A stretch of DNA of 64,000 nucleotides from Glycomyces tenuis DSM 44171 (lineage in GTDB: Bacteria > Actinomycetota > Actinomycetes > Mycobacteriales > Micromonosporaceae). Shown here piece by piece: positions 8,776-17,355 of this stretch. Under the pieces are notes generated by a model. That model was given only the letters and a program-made list of their open reading frames with translations. It searched no databases and was not told the origin of the DNA. Every line of letters starts with the position of its first letter. Position 1 is the stretch's first letter. A program made the position numbers and the translations under genes. Where the stretch lies: NCBI RefSeq assembly GCF_000427885.1, contig NZ_ATYW01000014.1:140976-204975 (forward strand), written 5' to 3'.

Positions 8776-9975
8776 ATGGGCCGCACCACCCCCGCCCTGG
8801 CCATCGCCAACGCCGCCGCCTGGCCGCTGGCCCGATCCAAACGCAGGCCCCAGGCCGCCTGGGACCGGGCGGTCGACAAGGCCGCTGCCGCCGCCGGAGT
8901 CGAGCCCGACGAGGCCGACCGGCAGTGGATCGACGACTTCGGCTTCCTGCTCGGCTGCGTCGCCGAGGTCCCCGGCCTGACGCCGGTCGGCTGGGTCAGC
9001 TCCCTGTCCGACGCCCGGGACCGCCTGGCGAAGCGGCTGCACGTCCGCGATCTGCACCGCAAGCACCCCGAGATCGGCTCCGAGCCGATCGAGCGGCCGG
9101 TCTTCGTCGTCGGCCTGCCGCGCACGGCCACCACGCTCGCCCACCGGGTCCTGGCGATGTCGCCGGCCCACCGCGGTCCGCTGCGCTGGGAGATGTACCA
9201 CCCCGACCTCCAGCGCGCCCCCGAGATCGAGGAGCGGCGCATCAACGAGGTCCGCAAGCAGGGCGCGGTTACCCGCTTCGCGCCGGACTTCGAGGTCATC
9301 CACCCGATCGAGGCCACCAAGCCCGAGGAGAGCATCCTCCTGCTGCCGCACGGGCTCTACCACGTCCTCTACCACGCGCCGATGCCCGACTACCGGGCCT
9401 GGCTGGCCGAACGCGACACCACGGTCGACTACCGGTACCTCAAGGAGGTCCTCCAGGTCCTCCAGCACGGCCGCGAACGGCGCCGCTGGGTGCTGAAGAA
9501 CCCCCTCGACCTCGGGCAGATGTCCGCGATCCGGAAGGTGTTCCCCGACGCGACCTTCGTGTGGACCCACCGCGACCCGGCCACCGTCATGGGCTCGCTG
9601 TGCTCCCTGATGGACCTGTCCTACGCGCTGTTCCTGCGCCGCGTCGACCGGGCCGCCGTCGGCTCGCTGGCGCTGGAGGTGATGGCCGAGACCGTCGAGC
9701 GCGGCCGGAACTGGCGCCAGAAGCACCCCGAGGCGGTCGTCGACGTGCCCTACCACCGCCTCGCCTCGGACCCCGGCCGGTATGTGCCCGAGCTGTACAA
9801 GGAGCTCGGAGCGAAGTGGAGCCTGAGCGACGGCGAGAACCTGAGCCAGGCCCTGGCCCGGAACATCCGCGACCGCAAGCACGAGTACTCCCTCGGGCAC
9901 TACGGCCTCGACGAGTACCGGATCCAGCAGACCTTCGGCGACTACCTCAACTGGGTCGTCGCCCTCAACAGCTGA
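8776..9975 (+). CDS. Sulfotransferase family protein (PAPS-dependent)
   Basis: A 399-residue protein of the bacterial Sulfotransfer_3 type. The 5'-phosphosulfate-binding loop is visible as VFVVGLPRTATT near residue 112-124 and the 3'-phosphate region as TFVWTHRDPATVMGSLCSL about 150 residues later. Such enzymes move a sulfuryl group from PAPS to a small molecule, lipid or sugar; similar actinobacterial proteins are often of unknown substrate. The ATG at 8776 has GAGAGGA 10 bases upstream; an in-frame upstream start at 8725 would read through the intergenic region. It is a single gene after a terminator and before another hairpin, so its partner pathway is not given by context. Confidence 0.85.
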   Translation: MGRTTPALAIANAAAWPLARSKRRPQAAWDRAVDKAAAAAGVEPDEADRQWIDDFGFLLGCVAEVPGLTPVGWVSSLSDARDRLAKRLHVRDLHRKHPEIGSEPIERPVFVVGLPRTATTLAHRVLAMSPAHRGPLRWEMYHPDLQRAPEIEERRINEVRKQGAVTRFAPDFEVIHPIEATKPEESILLLPHGLYHVLYHAPMPDYRAWLAERDTTVDYRYLKEVLQVLQHGRERRRWVLKNPLDLGQMSAIRKVFPDATFVWTHRDPATVMGSLCSLMDLSYALFLRRVDRAAVGSLALEVMAETVERGRNWRQKHPEAVVDVPYHRLASDPGRYVPELYKELGAKWSLSDGENLSQALARNIRDRKHEYSLGHYGLDEYRIQQTFGDYLNWVVALNS

Positions 9976-9981
9976 GAGCGC

Positions 9982-9998
9982 CCGGCGGGGGCCGCCGG
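9982..9998. terminator. Short GC hairpin after sulfotransferase gene
   Basis: CCGGCGG and CCGCCGG form a 7-bp stem with a GGG loop, seven bases after the stop codon. Confidence 0.45.
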
Positions 9999-10062
9999 CG
10001 CGTGCGTCACCGCCGTGGAGCAGGGCTTCGGCGGCCACTACCGGTCGCCACCCCGCCGTCCG

Positions 10063-10205
10063 CGCGGTCCCGCGGCGTCGGGCGGACGGTGATGCTCGGC
10101 TCCCTCGCCCACCTCGGCGACCTGCCGGTCGCGCTCACCTCCTCCAAGCCGGGACGGCCGCTGCACGAGTCCCTCGGCTTCACCGTCGCCTCGCCTTCGA
10201 CCTGA
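10063..10205 (+). pseudogene. Possible GNAT acetyltransferase C-terminal remnant
   Basis: The frame ending at 10205 reads RSRGVGRTVMLGSL followed by LPVALTSSKPGRPLHESLGF. This looks like the acetyl-CoA-binding loop and last strands of a GNAT protein, where R-G-x-G...A and G...Y/F-E-x-L-G-F are common. No start codon, N-terminal domain or ribosome binding site is present. If real, it is a decayed fragment. Confidence 0.3.
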
Positions 10206-10284
10206 TGGTCCTCGGAGTCAGGGCTTTTCCGGGTATCGCCCGGTGAAATCCCTGGTGAACCCCAGGTTTCGAGCCGCTCTCGCA

Positions 10285-10309
10285 ACAGTGATGTGTGATA
10301 TGTTACTGT
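10285..10309. promoter_or_regulatory. Operator-like site A upstream of peptide/Hyp operon
   Basis: ACAGT and ACTGT form an inverted repeat 15 bp apart. Inside, TATGTTACTGT (10299-10309) resembles the TATGTGACA element found at 10494-10502 (reverse strand) and 22306-22314. It is a candidate GntR-family binding site. Confidence 0.4.
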
Positions 10310-10480
10310 CGCCGACAGCGGAAGAATGGGCGGGCGCACTGCGGCCGCCGAACTCCCGGACATCGGAGGCCCCACTACCCCGGGGCGTCCGGCTCGCGGC
10401 CGCATTCGCGGACGAGGGCAGGCGCGCGCCGCGCGCCGAGTCGCCACGGCGGTCCGGGAGCGGGCTTCATGCGAACCGCA

Positions 10481-10502
10481 GTGATATATCACGTGTCACA
10501 TA
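10481..10502. promoter_or_regulatory. Operator-like site B (GTGATATATCAC palindrome plus TATGTGACA)
   Basis: GTGATATATCAC (10481-10492) is a perfect 12-bp palindrome. The next bases read TATGTGACA on the reverse strand (10494-10502), the same nine bases found at 22306-22314 in front of the hydroxyproline genes. A shared regulator, most simply the GntR protein at 21582, is inferred. Confidence 0.5.
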
Positions 10503-10510
10503 GGAGAGCG

Positions 10511-10681
10511 ATGCAGAGGCGAACGGACTTCGGCCGGGAGGCGCGCGGCGCCGCGCCCCTGGCGCTCGGCCCGTCCTCGCCGCGGCACCGCCGCGCGAAG
10601 GCCCGCCGAACCGCCACAGTCAGCGGCCCCGGCGTCCCGCTCGGATCCCCGACGCGGCCGACCGGCGCGAAGAATCGATAG
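10511..10681 (+). CDS. Possible 56-codon leader ORF (Arg-rich)
   Basis: The ATG follows AGGAGAGCG, directly after operator-like site B, and the frame stops 10 bp before the transporter lipoprotein start. The product is Arg/Pro/Ala-rich (MQRRTDFGREARG at its N-terminus) with no recognised domain. Because high-GC DNA gives many chance frames, it is reported only for its ribosome binding site and position. It may be a translated leader or simply untranslated leader RNA. Confidence 0.25.
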   Translation: MQRRTDFGREARGAAPLALGPSSPRHRRAKARRTATVSGPGVPLGSPTRPTGAKNR

Positions 10682-10691
10682 GAAGTCCCTC

Positions 10692-12377
10692 ATGATCAAG
10701 AGATTGACCCGCGCCTCGGCCGCCATCGCGGCCGCGACGCTGCTGCTCACGGCCTGTGCCGGCGGAGGGGATGACGGCTCCGGCGGCGGCGGGGGCGACC
10801 CCGTCGAAGGCGGGACCGTCCACATGCTCCAGAACGCCGACTTCTCCTACCTCGACCCGGCGCGCGGCTTCGACGGCGGCGTGAACGCGTTCTACCGGCT
10901 GATCTACCGCGGCCTCACCATGCAGGCCGCCGGCGACGCCGAAGACCCGAACGCCATCGTCCCCGACATGGCCGAGAGCCTCGGGACGCCCTCGGAAGAC
11001 GGGCTCACCTGGACCTACACCCTCAAAGACGGCCTGAAGTTCGACAACGGCGACCCCATCACCTCAGCCGAGGTCGCCTTCGGCATCTCCCGCGCCTGGG
11101 ACCCGGAGATCGGCATCGGCTCGCCGTGGCTGAAGCAGACCATCGCCGCCCCCGAGGACTACCAGGGGCCCTACCTCTCGGGCGAGCACCCCGGCATCGA
11201 GACCCCCGACGAGAGCACCATCGTGTTCCACCTCATCGAGCCCTTCCCGGAGTTCGACAACGTGCTCGCGCAGCCGAACGCGGTGCCCTTCCCCGTCGGC
11301 AGCGGAGCCGGTGACGAGTTCATCAACGACGTCATCGCCTCCGGCCCGTACACGCTCGAGACCTACACCCCCGGCAGCCTCATCGAGCTCGTCCGCAACG
11401 AGCACTGGGACCCCGAGACCGACGAGGTCCGCAAGGCGCACCCCGACGCCTGGGAGTTCGAGATCGGCCTCGAAGGGGCCACGATCGACGAACGGCTCAT
11501 GGCCGGGCAGGGGTCCGACGTCAACGCCATCTCCGGCGTCATCCAGCCGGCCACCCTGGCGCGCGTGCAGACCCCCGAGCTCCAGGACCGGCTGCTGACC
11601 TCGCCCGCCTACTGCACCACCTACATGTCGATGAACATGACGAAGGCGCCGTTCGACCAGCTCGAGGTCCGCCAGGCGATCAACTGGGCCATCGACCGGA
11701 CGTCCATCCAGACGGCCTCCGGCGGCAACCAGCTCGCCGACCCCGCCACCACGATCATCCCCGAGGCGGTGAACGGCCACAAGGACTTCGACCTGTACCC
11801 CAGCGAGGACCACGGCGGCGACCCCGCCAAGGCGCTGGAGCTCCTCTCCCAGGTGGGCCTCGAAGACGGCTTCTCCTTCGTCCTCGACATCCGCTCCCAG
11901 CCGAAGATGCAGGCGCAGGCCGAGGCCATCCAGCAGGCGCTCAAGGAGATCAACGTCGAGGTCGAGCTGAACGTCATCGACACCTCGACGTACTACGAGA
12001 CGATCGGCACGCCCTCGCAGCAGAGCGACGCCGCCATCACCGGCTGGTGCCCCGACTGGGCCTCCAGCGCCAGCACGATGGTCCCGCCGCTGGTCGACGG
12101 GCGCCTCATCACCGACAAGGGCAACACCAACCTCGCCCAGATCGACGACGAGACGATCAACGCCCGCATCGACGAGATCAGCGCCATGACCGACCTCGAG
12201 GCGGCGAACGCCGAATGGGGCGAGCTCGACGAGGAGGTCATGGCCCTGGCGCCGATGGCCCCCCTCGTCTGGGAGAAGGGCATCTTCCTTCCCGGTGAGA
12301 ACATCGCCGGCTACCACCCCAGCACCAGTCTCACCGACCTGACGATCATCGGGCTGGAAGACCCGTCGCTGGGCTGA
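10692..12377 (+). CDS. Peptide-type ABC transporter substrate-binding lipoprotein (SBP family 5)
   Basis: A 561-residue DppA/OppA-type lipoprotein with signal peptide and lipobox LTAC (Cys22), followed by a Gly/Asp linker. Family 5 landmarks include the N-terminal VEGGTVHMLQNADFSYLDPA segment, TYTLKDGLKFDNGDPITSAEV, the FDQLEVRQAINWAIDR motif in the centre, and a C-terminal EEVMALAPMAPLVWEKG segment. It binds oligopeptides, or possibly glycopeptides, outside the cell for the permeases that follow. GATAGGAAG provides the ribosome binding site. It opens an eight-gene operon that also holds two proline-specific peptidases and a beta-L-arabinofuranosidase, so Hyp- or Pro-rich glycopeptides are the inferred cargo. 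Confidence 0.9.
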   Translation: MIKRLTRASAAIAAATLLLTACAGGGDDGSGGGGGDPVEGGTVHMLQNADFSYLDPARGFDGGVNAFYRLIYRGLTMQAAGDAEDPNAIVPDMAESLGTPSEDGLTWTYTLKDGLKFDNGDPITSAEVAFGISRAWDPEIGIGSPWLKQTIAAPEDYQGPYLSGEHPGIETPDESTIVFHLIEPFPEFDNVLAQPNAVPFPVGSGAGDEFINDVIASGPYTLETYTPGSLIELVRNEHWDPETDEVRKAHPDAWEFEIGLEGATIDERLMAGQGSDVNAISGVIQPATLARVQTPELQDRLLTSPAYCTTYMSMNMTKAPFDQLEVRQAINWAIDRTSIQTASGGNQLADPATTIIPEAVNGHKDFDLYPSEDHGGDPAKALELLSQVGLEDGFSFVLDIRSQPKMQAQAEAIQQALKEINVEVELNVIDTSTYYETIGTPSQQSDAAITGWCPDWASSASTMVPPLVDGRLITDKGNTNLAQIDDETINARIDEISAMTDLEAANAEWGELDEEVMALAPMAPLVWEKGIFLPGENIAGYHPSTSLTDLTIIGLEDPSLG

Positions 12378-12382
12378 CACCG

Positions 12383-13357
12383 ATGACCTTCACTCCGACT
12401 GACCTCGAAGTCGAAGGCGCCGCGGGCGGCGGGACGGGGGGCGATCCCTCCCCGGCCCCGCCGCCCGCGCAGCGGCGACGCCTCGTCCGCGCCTTCCTCC
12501 GCGACCGCGTGGCCGTCGCCTGCGGCGTCTACATCCTGCTCGTCATCGTCATGGCCCTCGCCGCGCCGCTGCTGGTCAAGCTCAGCGGCTACGGGCCCCT
12601 GGAGTTCGACCAGAGCGCCGTCGACCCGAACCTGGGCGGGCTCCCGATCGGCTGGGGCGGCGGGATCGGCGCCGAGCACTGGTTCGGCGTCGAGCCCGGG
12701 AACGGGCGCGACATCTTCGCCCGCATCGTCTACGGCGCCAGGGTGTCGATGACGATCGCCCTCTCGGCGACCGTGCTGACGAGCGTCCTCGGCGTCGTCT
12801 TCGGACTGGTCGCCGGCTACTTCGGCGGGCGCGTCGACATGCTGATCTCCCGCGTCATGGAGTTCCTCATGGCCTTCCCGGCGCTCATCTTCATGATCGC
12901 CGTCCTCTCCGCGCTCCCCGCGGAGAACCGCCAGCTCCTGCTCGTCGTCGTGATCTCCTTCTTCGGGTGGCCGTACCTGGCCCGCATCGTCCGAGGCCAG
13001 ACCATGTCGCTCAAGGAACGCGAGTTCGTGGAGTCCGCCAGGGCCTCGGGGGCCTCCAGCGCCCAGATCATCTTCAAGGAGATCCTCCCGAACCTCGCCT
13101 CGACCATCATCGTGATGACCACCCTCGCCGTGCCCGGCTACGTCGGCACCGAGGCGGGGCTGTCGTTCCTCGGCGTGGGCGTCGTCCCGCCGACACCGTC
13201 ATGGGGGCAGATGATCGCCAGCTCCGTGCCCTGGTACGCCGTCGACCCGGCCTACTTCCTCATCCCGGGCTCCTTCCTGTTCCTGCTCGTGCTGTCGTTC
13301 ACCGTGCTCGGCGACCGCGTCAAGAAGATCGCCGAATCAGGGGAGGGCAGGGCATGA
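12383..13357 (+). CDS. Peptide ABC transporter permease (DppC/OppC type)
   Basis: A 324-residue permease with a cytoplasmic N-terminus (about 45 residues, including a QRRRLVRAFLRDRVA stretch), an OppC_N first helix, and five further helices. The EAA loop is RGQTMSLKEREFVESARASGASSAQIIFKEILPN. It also carries GVEPGNGRDIFARIVYGARVS before the second helix, a near-invariant OppC/DppC motif. It follows the lipoprotein gene by 5 bp and overlaps the next start by 4 bp (ATGA). Confidence 0.92.
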   Translation: MTFTPTDLEVEGAAGGGTGGDPSPAPPPAQRRRLVRAFLRDRVAVACGVYILLVIVMALAAPLLVKLSGYGPLEFDQSAVDPNLGGLPIGWGGGIGAEHWFGVEPGNGRDIFARIVYGARVSMTIALSATVLTSVLGVVFGLVAGYFGGRVDMLISRVMEFLMAFPALIFMIAVLSALPAENRQLLLVVVISFFGWPYLARIVRGQTMSLKEREFVESARASGASSAQIIFKEILPNLASTIIVMTTLAVPGYVGTEAGLSFLGVGVVPPTPSWGQMIASSVPWYAVDPAYFLIPGSFLFLLVLSFTVLGDRVKKIAESGEGRA

Positions 13358-14352
13358 GCCGCTTCCTCCTCAACCGGCTGCTCGGCATGGTCGTCGTGCT
13401 GTTCCTGGTGTGCCTGTTCACCTTCGTCGTCTTCTTCGTCCTCTCACCGGACCCCGCGGTGCAGATCTGCGGGAAGAACTGCACGCCGGAGGCGATCGAC
13501 CAGATCCGGGAGAACCTCGGTCTCGACCAGCCGTTCCTGACGCAGTTCTGGACCTTCATCAGCGGGCTCTTCGTCGGCCGCACCTACGGGACCGGCCCGA
13601 ACGCCATCGACTGCGCCGCGCCGTGCCTGGGCTACTCGTTCCAGACGAGCCAGCCGGTCGCCGACATGATCATGCAGCGCCTGCCGGTCTCCGCGACCAT
13701 CGCGATCGGCGCCGCGGTGCTCTGGCTGCTCGCCGGCATCGCCGGAGGGCTCATCAGCGCCGTGCGCGAAGGAAGGTTCGCCGACCGCTTCATCACCGGC
13801 CTCACCCTCACCGGCATGTCCATCCCCAACTACGTGCTGGCGCTCGCCTTGCAGTTCCTGCTCGTGGTCACGCTCGGATGGCTCCCGTTCCCGCAGGCGG
13901 TGCCCTTCGGGGACGACCCGGTGCAGTGGTTCATGAACTTCCTCATGCCCTGGATCGTGCTCGCCATCGGGGCGGCGGCCGTCTACACCCGGCTCACCCG
14001 GGCGAACGTCATCGAGTCGCTCCAGGAGAACTACGTGCGCACCGCGCGGGCGAAGGGGCTCAGCCCCGGCCTGGTCTGGCGGCGGCACGCGCTGCGCCCG
14101 GCCCTGACCCCGATCGTCACGATCTTCGGCATGGACTTCGCCAACCTGCTCGGCGGGGCCCTCATCACCGAGACCGTCTTCGGGCTCAACGGCATCGGCA
14201 AGCTCGCCGCCGACTCGATCACGAAGAACGACCAGCCGGTCATCATGGGCGTCACGCTGCTCGCGGCGTTCCTGGTCGTCGTCGGCGCCATGGTGGTCGA
14301 CCTGCTGTACACCGCCATCGACCCGCGCGTGCGAGTGGGGAGCGCGAAATGA
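13354..14352 (+). CDS. Peptide ABC transporter permease (DppB/OppB type)
   Basis: A 332-residue permease starting with a membrane helix (LLNRLLGMVVVLFLVCLFTFVV region). A loop with two Cys-containing segments (QICGKNC, DCAAPCLG) lies outside the membrane between helices 1 and 2, and the EAA loop reads YVRTARAKGLSPGLVWRRHALRPALTPIV. The extracytoplasmic cysteines suggest disulfides, seen in some actinobacterial DppB-type permeases. The order DppC before DppB is reversed from the common E. coli order. It is translationally coupled to both neighbours. Confidence 0.92.
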   Translation: MSRFLLNRLLGMVVVLFLVCLFTFVVFFVLSPDPAVQICGKNCTPEAIDQIRENLGLDQPFLTQFWTFISGLFVGRTYGTGPNAIDCAAPCLGYSFQTSQPVADMIMQRLPVSATIAIGAAVLWLLAGIAGGLISAVREGRFADRFITGLTLTGMSIPNYVLALALQFLLVVTLGWLPFPQAVPFGDDPVQWFMNFLMPWIVLAIGAAAVYTRLTRANVIESLQENYVRTARAKGLSPGLVWRRHALRPALTPIVTIFGMDFANLLGGALITETVFGLNGIGKLAADSITKNDQPVIMGVTLLAAFLVVVGAMVVDLLYTAIDPRVRVGSAK

Positions 14353-15206
14353 GCACGACGAGCGACACCGGCGGGCCGCTGCTGCGCGTCCGCGGCCTCA
14401 CGGTCGGCTTCCCGACCGCCGCCGGGAGCGTCGAGGTGGTCAAGTCCCTCGACTTCGAGCTGGCCAGGGGCGGCGCGCTCGGCATCGTCGGCGAGTCCGG
14501 CTCGGGCAAGTCGATGACGAGCCTGGCGATCATGGGGCTCCTCCCCAAGGGCGCCAGGCGCACCGGCTCCATCGAGTTCGACGGGACCGAGCTGACCGCC
14601 CTGCGCGAGCGGGCGATGCGGGCGGTCCGCGGGGACCGCATCGCGATGATCTTCCAGGACCCGCTCTCCTCGCTCAACCCCTACTACACGGTGGGGACGC
14701 AGATCGCCGAGGCGTACCGCTCGCACCGCAAGGGCGTGACCAGGCGGCAGGCGCGGGCCGTGGCGATCGAGGCGATGGAGCGCGTGCACATCCACGACGC
14801 CGCCCGCCGCGTCGACCACTACCCGCACCAGTTCTCCGGCGGCATGCGGCAGCGCGTGATGATCGCGATGATGCTCAGCATGGAGCCCGAGCTGCTCATC
14901 GCGGACGAGCCGACGACCGCGCTCGACGTCACGGTGCAGGCGCAGATCCTCGACCTGCTCGCCGAGATCCGGGCCGACACCGGCGCGGGGCTCATCCTCA
15001 TCACGCACGACCTCGCCGTCGTCAGCGAGGTCACCGACCACATCGTCGTCATGCGCGAGGGCGAACTGGTCGAACAGGGCCCGGTGGAGCGGATCTTCAC
15101 CGACCCGCGGGAGGCGTACACGCGCATGCTCCTCGACGCCGTGCCGCGCATCGACGACGAGATCGGACTGCTGAAGACCACCGCGAGCGCCGAGGAGGAC
15201 CGATGA
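14349..15206 (+). CDS. Peptide ABC transporter ATP-binding protein (DppD type)
   Basis: A 285-residue ATPase with Walker A GESGSGKS, Q-loop MIFQDPLSSLNP, signature FSGGMRQRVMIA, Walker B LLIADEPTTALD and switch ITHDLAVV. The C-terminus lacks an obvious oligopeptide_HPY Cys cluster, unlike most DppD proteins. It pairs with the next ATPase to drive import. ATGA overlaps join it to both neighbours. Confidence 0.92.
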   Translation: MSTTSDTGGPLLRVRGLTVGFPTAAGSVEVVKSLDFELARGGALGIVGESGSGKSMTSLAIMGLLPKGARRTGSIEFDGTELTALRERAMRAVRGDRIAMIFQDPLSSLNPYYTVGTQIAEAYRSHRKGVTRRQARAVAIEAMERVHIHDAARRVDHYPHQFSGGMRQRVMIAMMLSMEPELLIADEPTTALDVTVQAQILDLLAEIRADTGAGLILITHDLAVVSEVTDHIVVMREGELVEQGPVERIFTDPREAYTRMLLDAVPRIDDEIGLLKTTASAEEDR

Positions 15207-16072
15207 GCGACGGATCCGAGCCCCTGCTGCGGGCCACGCACCTCGTCAAGGAGTTCGCCGTCGGCGGCGGACTGCTCGGCCGCGGCCGCCGCTTCACAGC
15301 GGTGGACGACGTCTCGCTCGAGGTCCGCACCGGCGAGACGCTCGCGCTCGTCGGCGAGTCCGGTTCGGGCAAGTCGACCACCGCGCGGCTCATCGCCCGG
15401 CTCCTCGACGTCACCGCCGGCGACATCGAGTTCGCCGGCCGCCCGGTCCACGCCCTCACCGGCAAGGCGCTGCACGCGTACCGCGGCGAAGTGCAGGTCG
15501 TCTTCCAGGACCCGTACTCCTCGCTGAACCCCAAGCACACCGTCGAGCGGATCGTCACCGCGCCGCTGGTCTACCAGAAGCGGCCGATCCCCGGCGGCGC
15601 CCGCGCCTTCACCGGGGCGCTCATGGAGCGCGTCGGACTCAACCCCGACCACTCGGCCCGCTTCCCCGCCCAGTTCTCCGGCGGGCAGGCGCAGCGCATC
15701 GGCATCGCCCGCGCGCTGGCCGTCTCCCCGAAGCTGATCATCGCCGACGAAGCGGTGTCCGCATTGGACGTGTCGGTGCAGGCGCAGGTCATCAACCTGC
15801 TGCGCCGCCTCCAGGAGGAGGAGGGCTTCAGCTACCTGTTCATCGCGCACGACCTGGCGGTCGTGCGGCAGATCGCGACGCGCGTCGCGGTCATGAACGG
15901 CGGGCGCATCGTCGAGACCGGCGACCGCGACCAGGTCTTCGACTCGCCCCGCGACGAGTACACCAGGAAGCTCCTCGCCGCCGTCCCCAGGATCAGACCC
16001 GAATGGGACGCTGAGCGGCGCCGGAACGAGCAGGCCCGCAAGGACCGCGAACGAGAGGAGGCCGGACGGTGA
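15203..16072 (+). CDS. Peptide ABC transporter ATP-binding protein (DppF type)
   Basis: A 289-residue second ATPase of the importer, with Walker A GESGSGKST, VVFQDPYSSLNPKHTV, signature FSGGQAQRIGIARAL, Walker B LIIADEAVSALD and IAHDLAVV. The usual Glu-Pro of the Walker B DEPT is DEAV here; the catalytic Glu is kept. The C-terminal tail is highly charged (RRRNEQARKDREREEAGR). Its stop overlaps the GTG start of the proline iminopeptidase, tying the importer to intracellular peptide breakdown. Confidence 0.92.
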   Translation: MSDGSEPLLRATHLVKEFAVGGGLLGRGRRFTAVDDVSLEVRTGETLALVGESGSGKSTTARLIARLLDVTAGDIEFAGRPVHALTGKALHAYRGEVQVVFQDPYSSLNPKHTVERIVTAPLVYQKRPIPGGARAFTGALMERVGLNPDHSARFPAQFSGGQAQRIGIARALAVSPKLIIADEAVSALDVSVQAQVINLLRRLQEEEGFSYLFIAHDLAVVRQIATRVAVMNGGRIVETGDRDQVFDSPRDEYTRKLLAAVPRIRPEWDAERRRNEQARKDREREEAGR

Positions 16073-17355
16073 TCGAGTACTCGATGCCCGGCATGTGGGT
16101 GAGCGAGCGCCATGTCGACGTCCCACTGGACTGGTGGGACCCGGCCCGCGGCGAGATCGAGGTCTTCGTCCGCGAGATCGTCGACCCCGACAAGCGCGGC
16201 GACGGTTCGCTGCCGCTGCTCACCTACCTCCAGGGCGGCCCCGGCGGGGACAACCCGCGCCCGACCGAGGTCTCCGGCTGGCTGGAGGAGGCCCTGAAGC
16301 ACTACCGGGTCGTGCTGGTCGACCAGCGCGGCACCGGCCGCAGCACCCCGCTCGACGCCCGGATCGTCGCCGAACTCGGCGACGCGCAGGCGGGAGCCGA
16401 CCACCTCGCCCGCTTCCGCGCCGACTCCATCGTGCGCGACCTCGAGCACGTCCGCTCCACCGTCTATGAAGGACGGAAGTGGGCGACGCTCGCGCAGAGC
16501 TACGGCGGCTGGCTCACCCTCGCCTACCTCTCGCACGCCCCCGAGGCGCTCAGCGCGAGCTACGTGTGCGGCGGCATCCCCGGCAACCCCATGAGCGCCG
16601 AGGAGGTCTACCGGCGCACCTTCGACCGCGTCGCGGGCAAGACCGCCGAGTACTACCGGCGCTACCCGCAGGACGCCGAGCTCGTCGCGCGGATCGCCGA
16701 CCGGCTCGCCGCCGAGCCCGTGCACCTGCCCGACGGCGACGTGCTGACCGTGCGCCGCTTCCAGTCGCTCGGCATCGACTTCGGCATGAAACCGGGCTTC
16801 GAGCGGATGCACTGGCTCGTCGAGGACGCCTTCATCACCGAAGGCCGCCTCTCCGAAGGCTTCCTCGCCGCCGTCCTCGCCCGCACCTCCTCGGCCGCCA
16901 ACCCGCTCTTCTGGACCCTCCAGGAGTCGATCTACGGCGACGGCGCGAACGGGCCGACCGCTTGGGCGGCGCAGCGCGAACGCGACCGCCGCCCCGAGTT
17001 CGGCGAGGACGTCCGCCCGCTCCCGTTCACCGGCGAGATGGCCTTCCCGTGGATGTTCGACGAGGTCCGGCTGCTGCGTGGCTTCGCCCCCGCCGTCCAC
17101 GCCCTCGCCGAGCGCCGCGAGTGGAGCCCGATCCTCGACCCCGAGCGGCTGGCGGCCAACGAGGTCCCGGTGGCCGCGGCCGTCTACTTCGACGACATGT
17201 ACGTCGACTCCGGCCTCCAACTGGACACCCTGAAGGGCCTCGGCAACGCCCAGGCCTGGGTGACGAACGAGTTCGAGCACGACGGGATCGGATCGGGGCG
17301 GGTGCTCACCCGCCTGCGCGAGATGGTCCGCGACCGAGGAGGAGAGCGGCGATGA
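16069..17355 (+). CDS. Proline iminopeptidase-like alpha/beta hydrolase (S33)
   Basis: A 428-residue serine hydrolase. Near the N-terminus it has the oxyanion-hole strand TYLQGGPGG, then VVLVDQRGTGRS, the signature of prolyl iminopeptidases and related S33 enzymes that release N-terminal Pro (some also Hyp) from peptides. The likely nucleophile is Ser144 in LAQSYGGW; the usual first Gly of G-x-S-x-G is Ala. The C-terminal VAAAVYFDDMYVD and NEFEHDGIG segments fit the acid and His regions. No signal peptide is present, so it is cytoplasmic. The GTG start overlaps the upstream TGA. Its place behind a peptide importer and before an Xaa-Pro aminopeptidase strongly supports Pro/Hyp peptide degradation. 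Confidence 0.85.
   Translation: MIEYSMPGMWVSERHVDVPLDWWDPARGEIEVFVREIVDPDKRGDGSLPLLTYLQGGPGGDNPRPTEVSGWLEEALKHYRVVLVDQRGTGRSTPLDARIVAELGDAQAGADHLARFRADSIVRDLEHVRSTVYEGRKWATLAQSYGGWLTLAYLSHAPEALSASYVCGGIPGNPMSAEEVYRRTFDRVAGKTAEYYRRYPQDAELVARIADRLAAEPVHLPDGDVLTVRRFQSLGIDFGMKPGFERMHWLVEDAFITEGRLSEGFLAAVLARTSSAANPLFWTLQESIYGDGANGPTAWAAQRERDRRPEFGEDVRPLPFTGEMAFPWMFDEVRLLRGFAPAVHALAERREWSPILDPERLAANEVPVAAAVYFDDMYVDSGLQLDTLKGLGNAQAWVTNEFEHDGIGSGRVLTRLREMVRDRGGERR

Larger units (their letters stand above)
10206..10691. other. Regulatory region upstream of the peptide-uptake operon
   Basis: 486 bp without a convincing conserved gene. It is less GC-rich at two spots (10285-10310 and 10481-10502) that carry palindromic operator-like sequences described separately. 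A possible 56-codon leader ORF sits at 10511-10681. I cannot place a convincing -35/-10 pair. Confidence 0.6.

Noticed and set aside
10243..10503. 86-codon frame in the leader of the peptide operon
   Set aside because: No ribosome binding site, crosses two operator-like sites, and no domain similarity.
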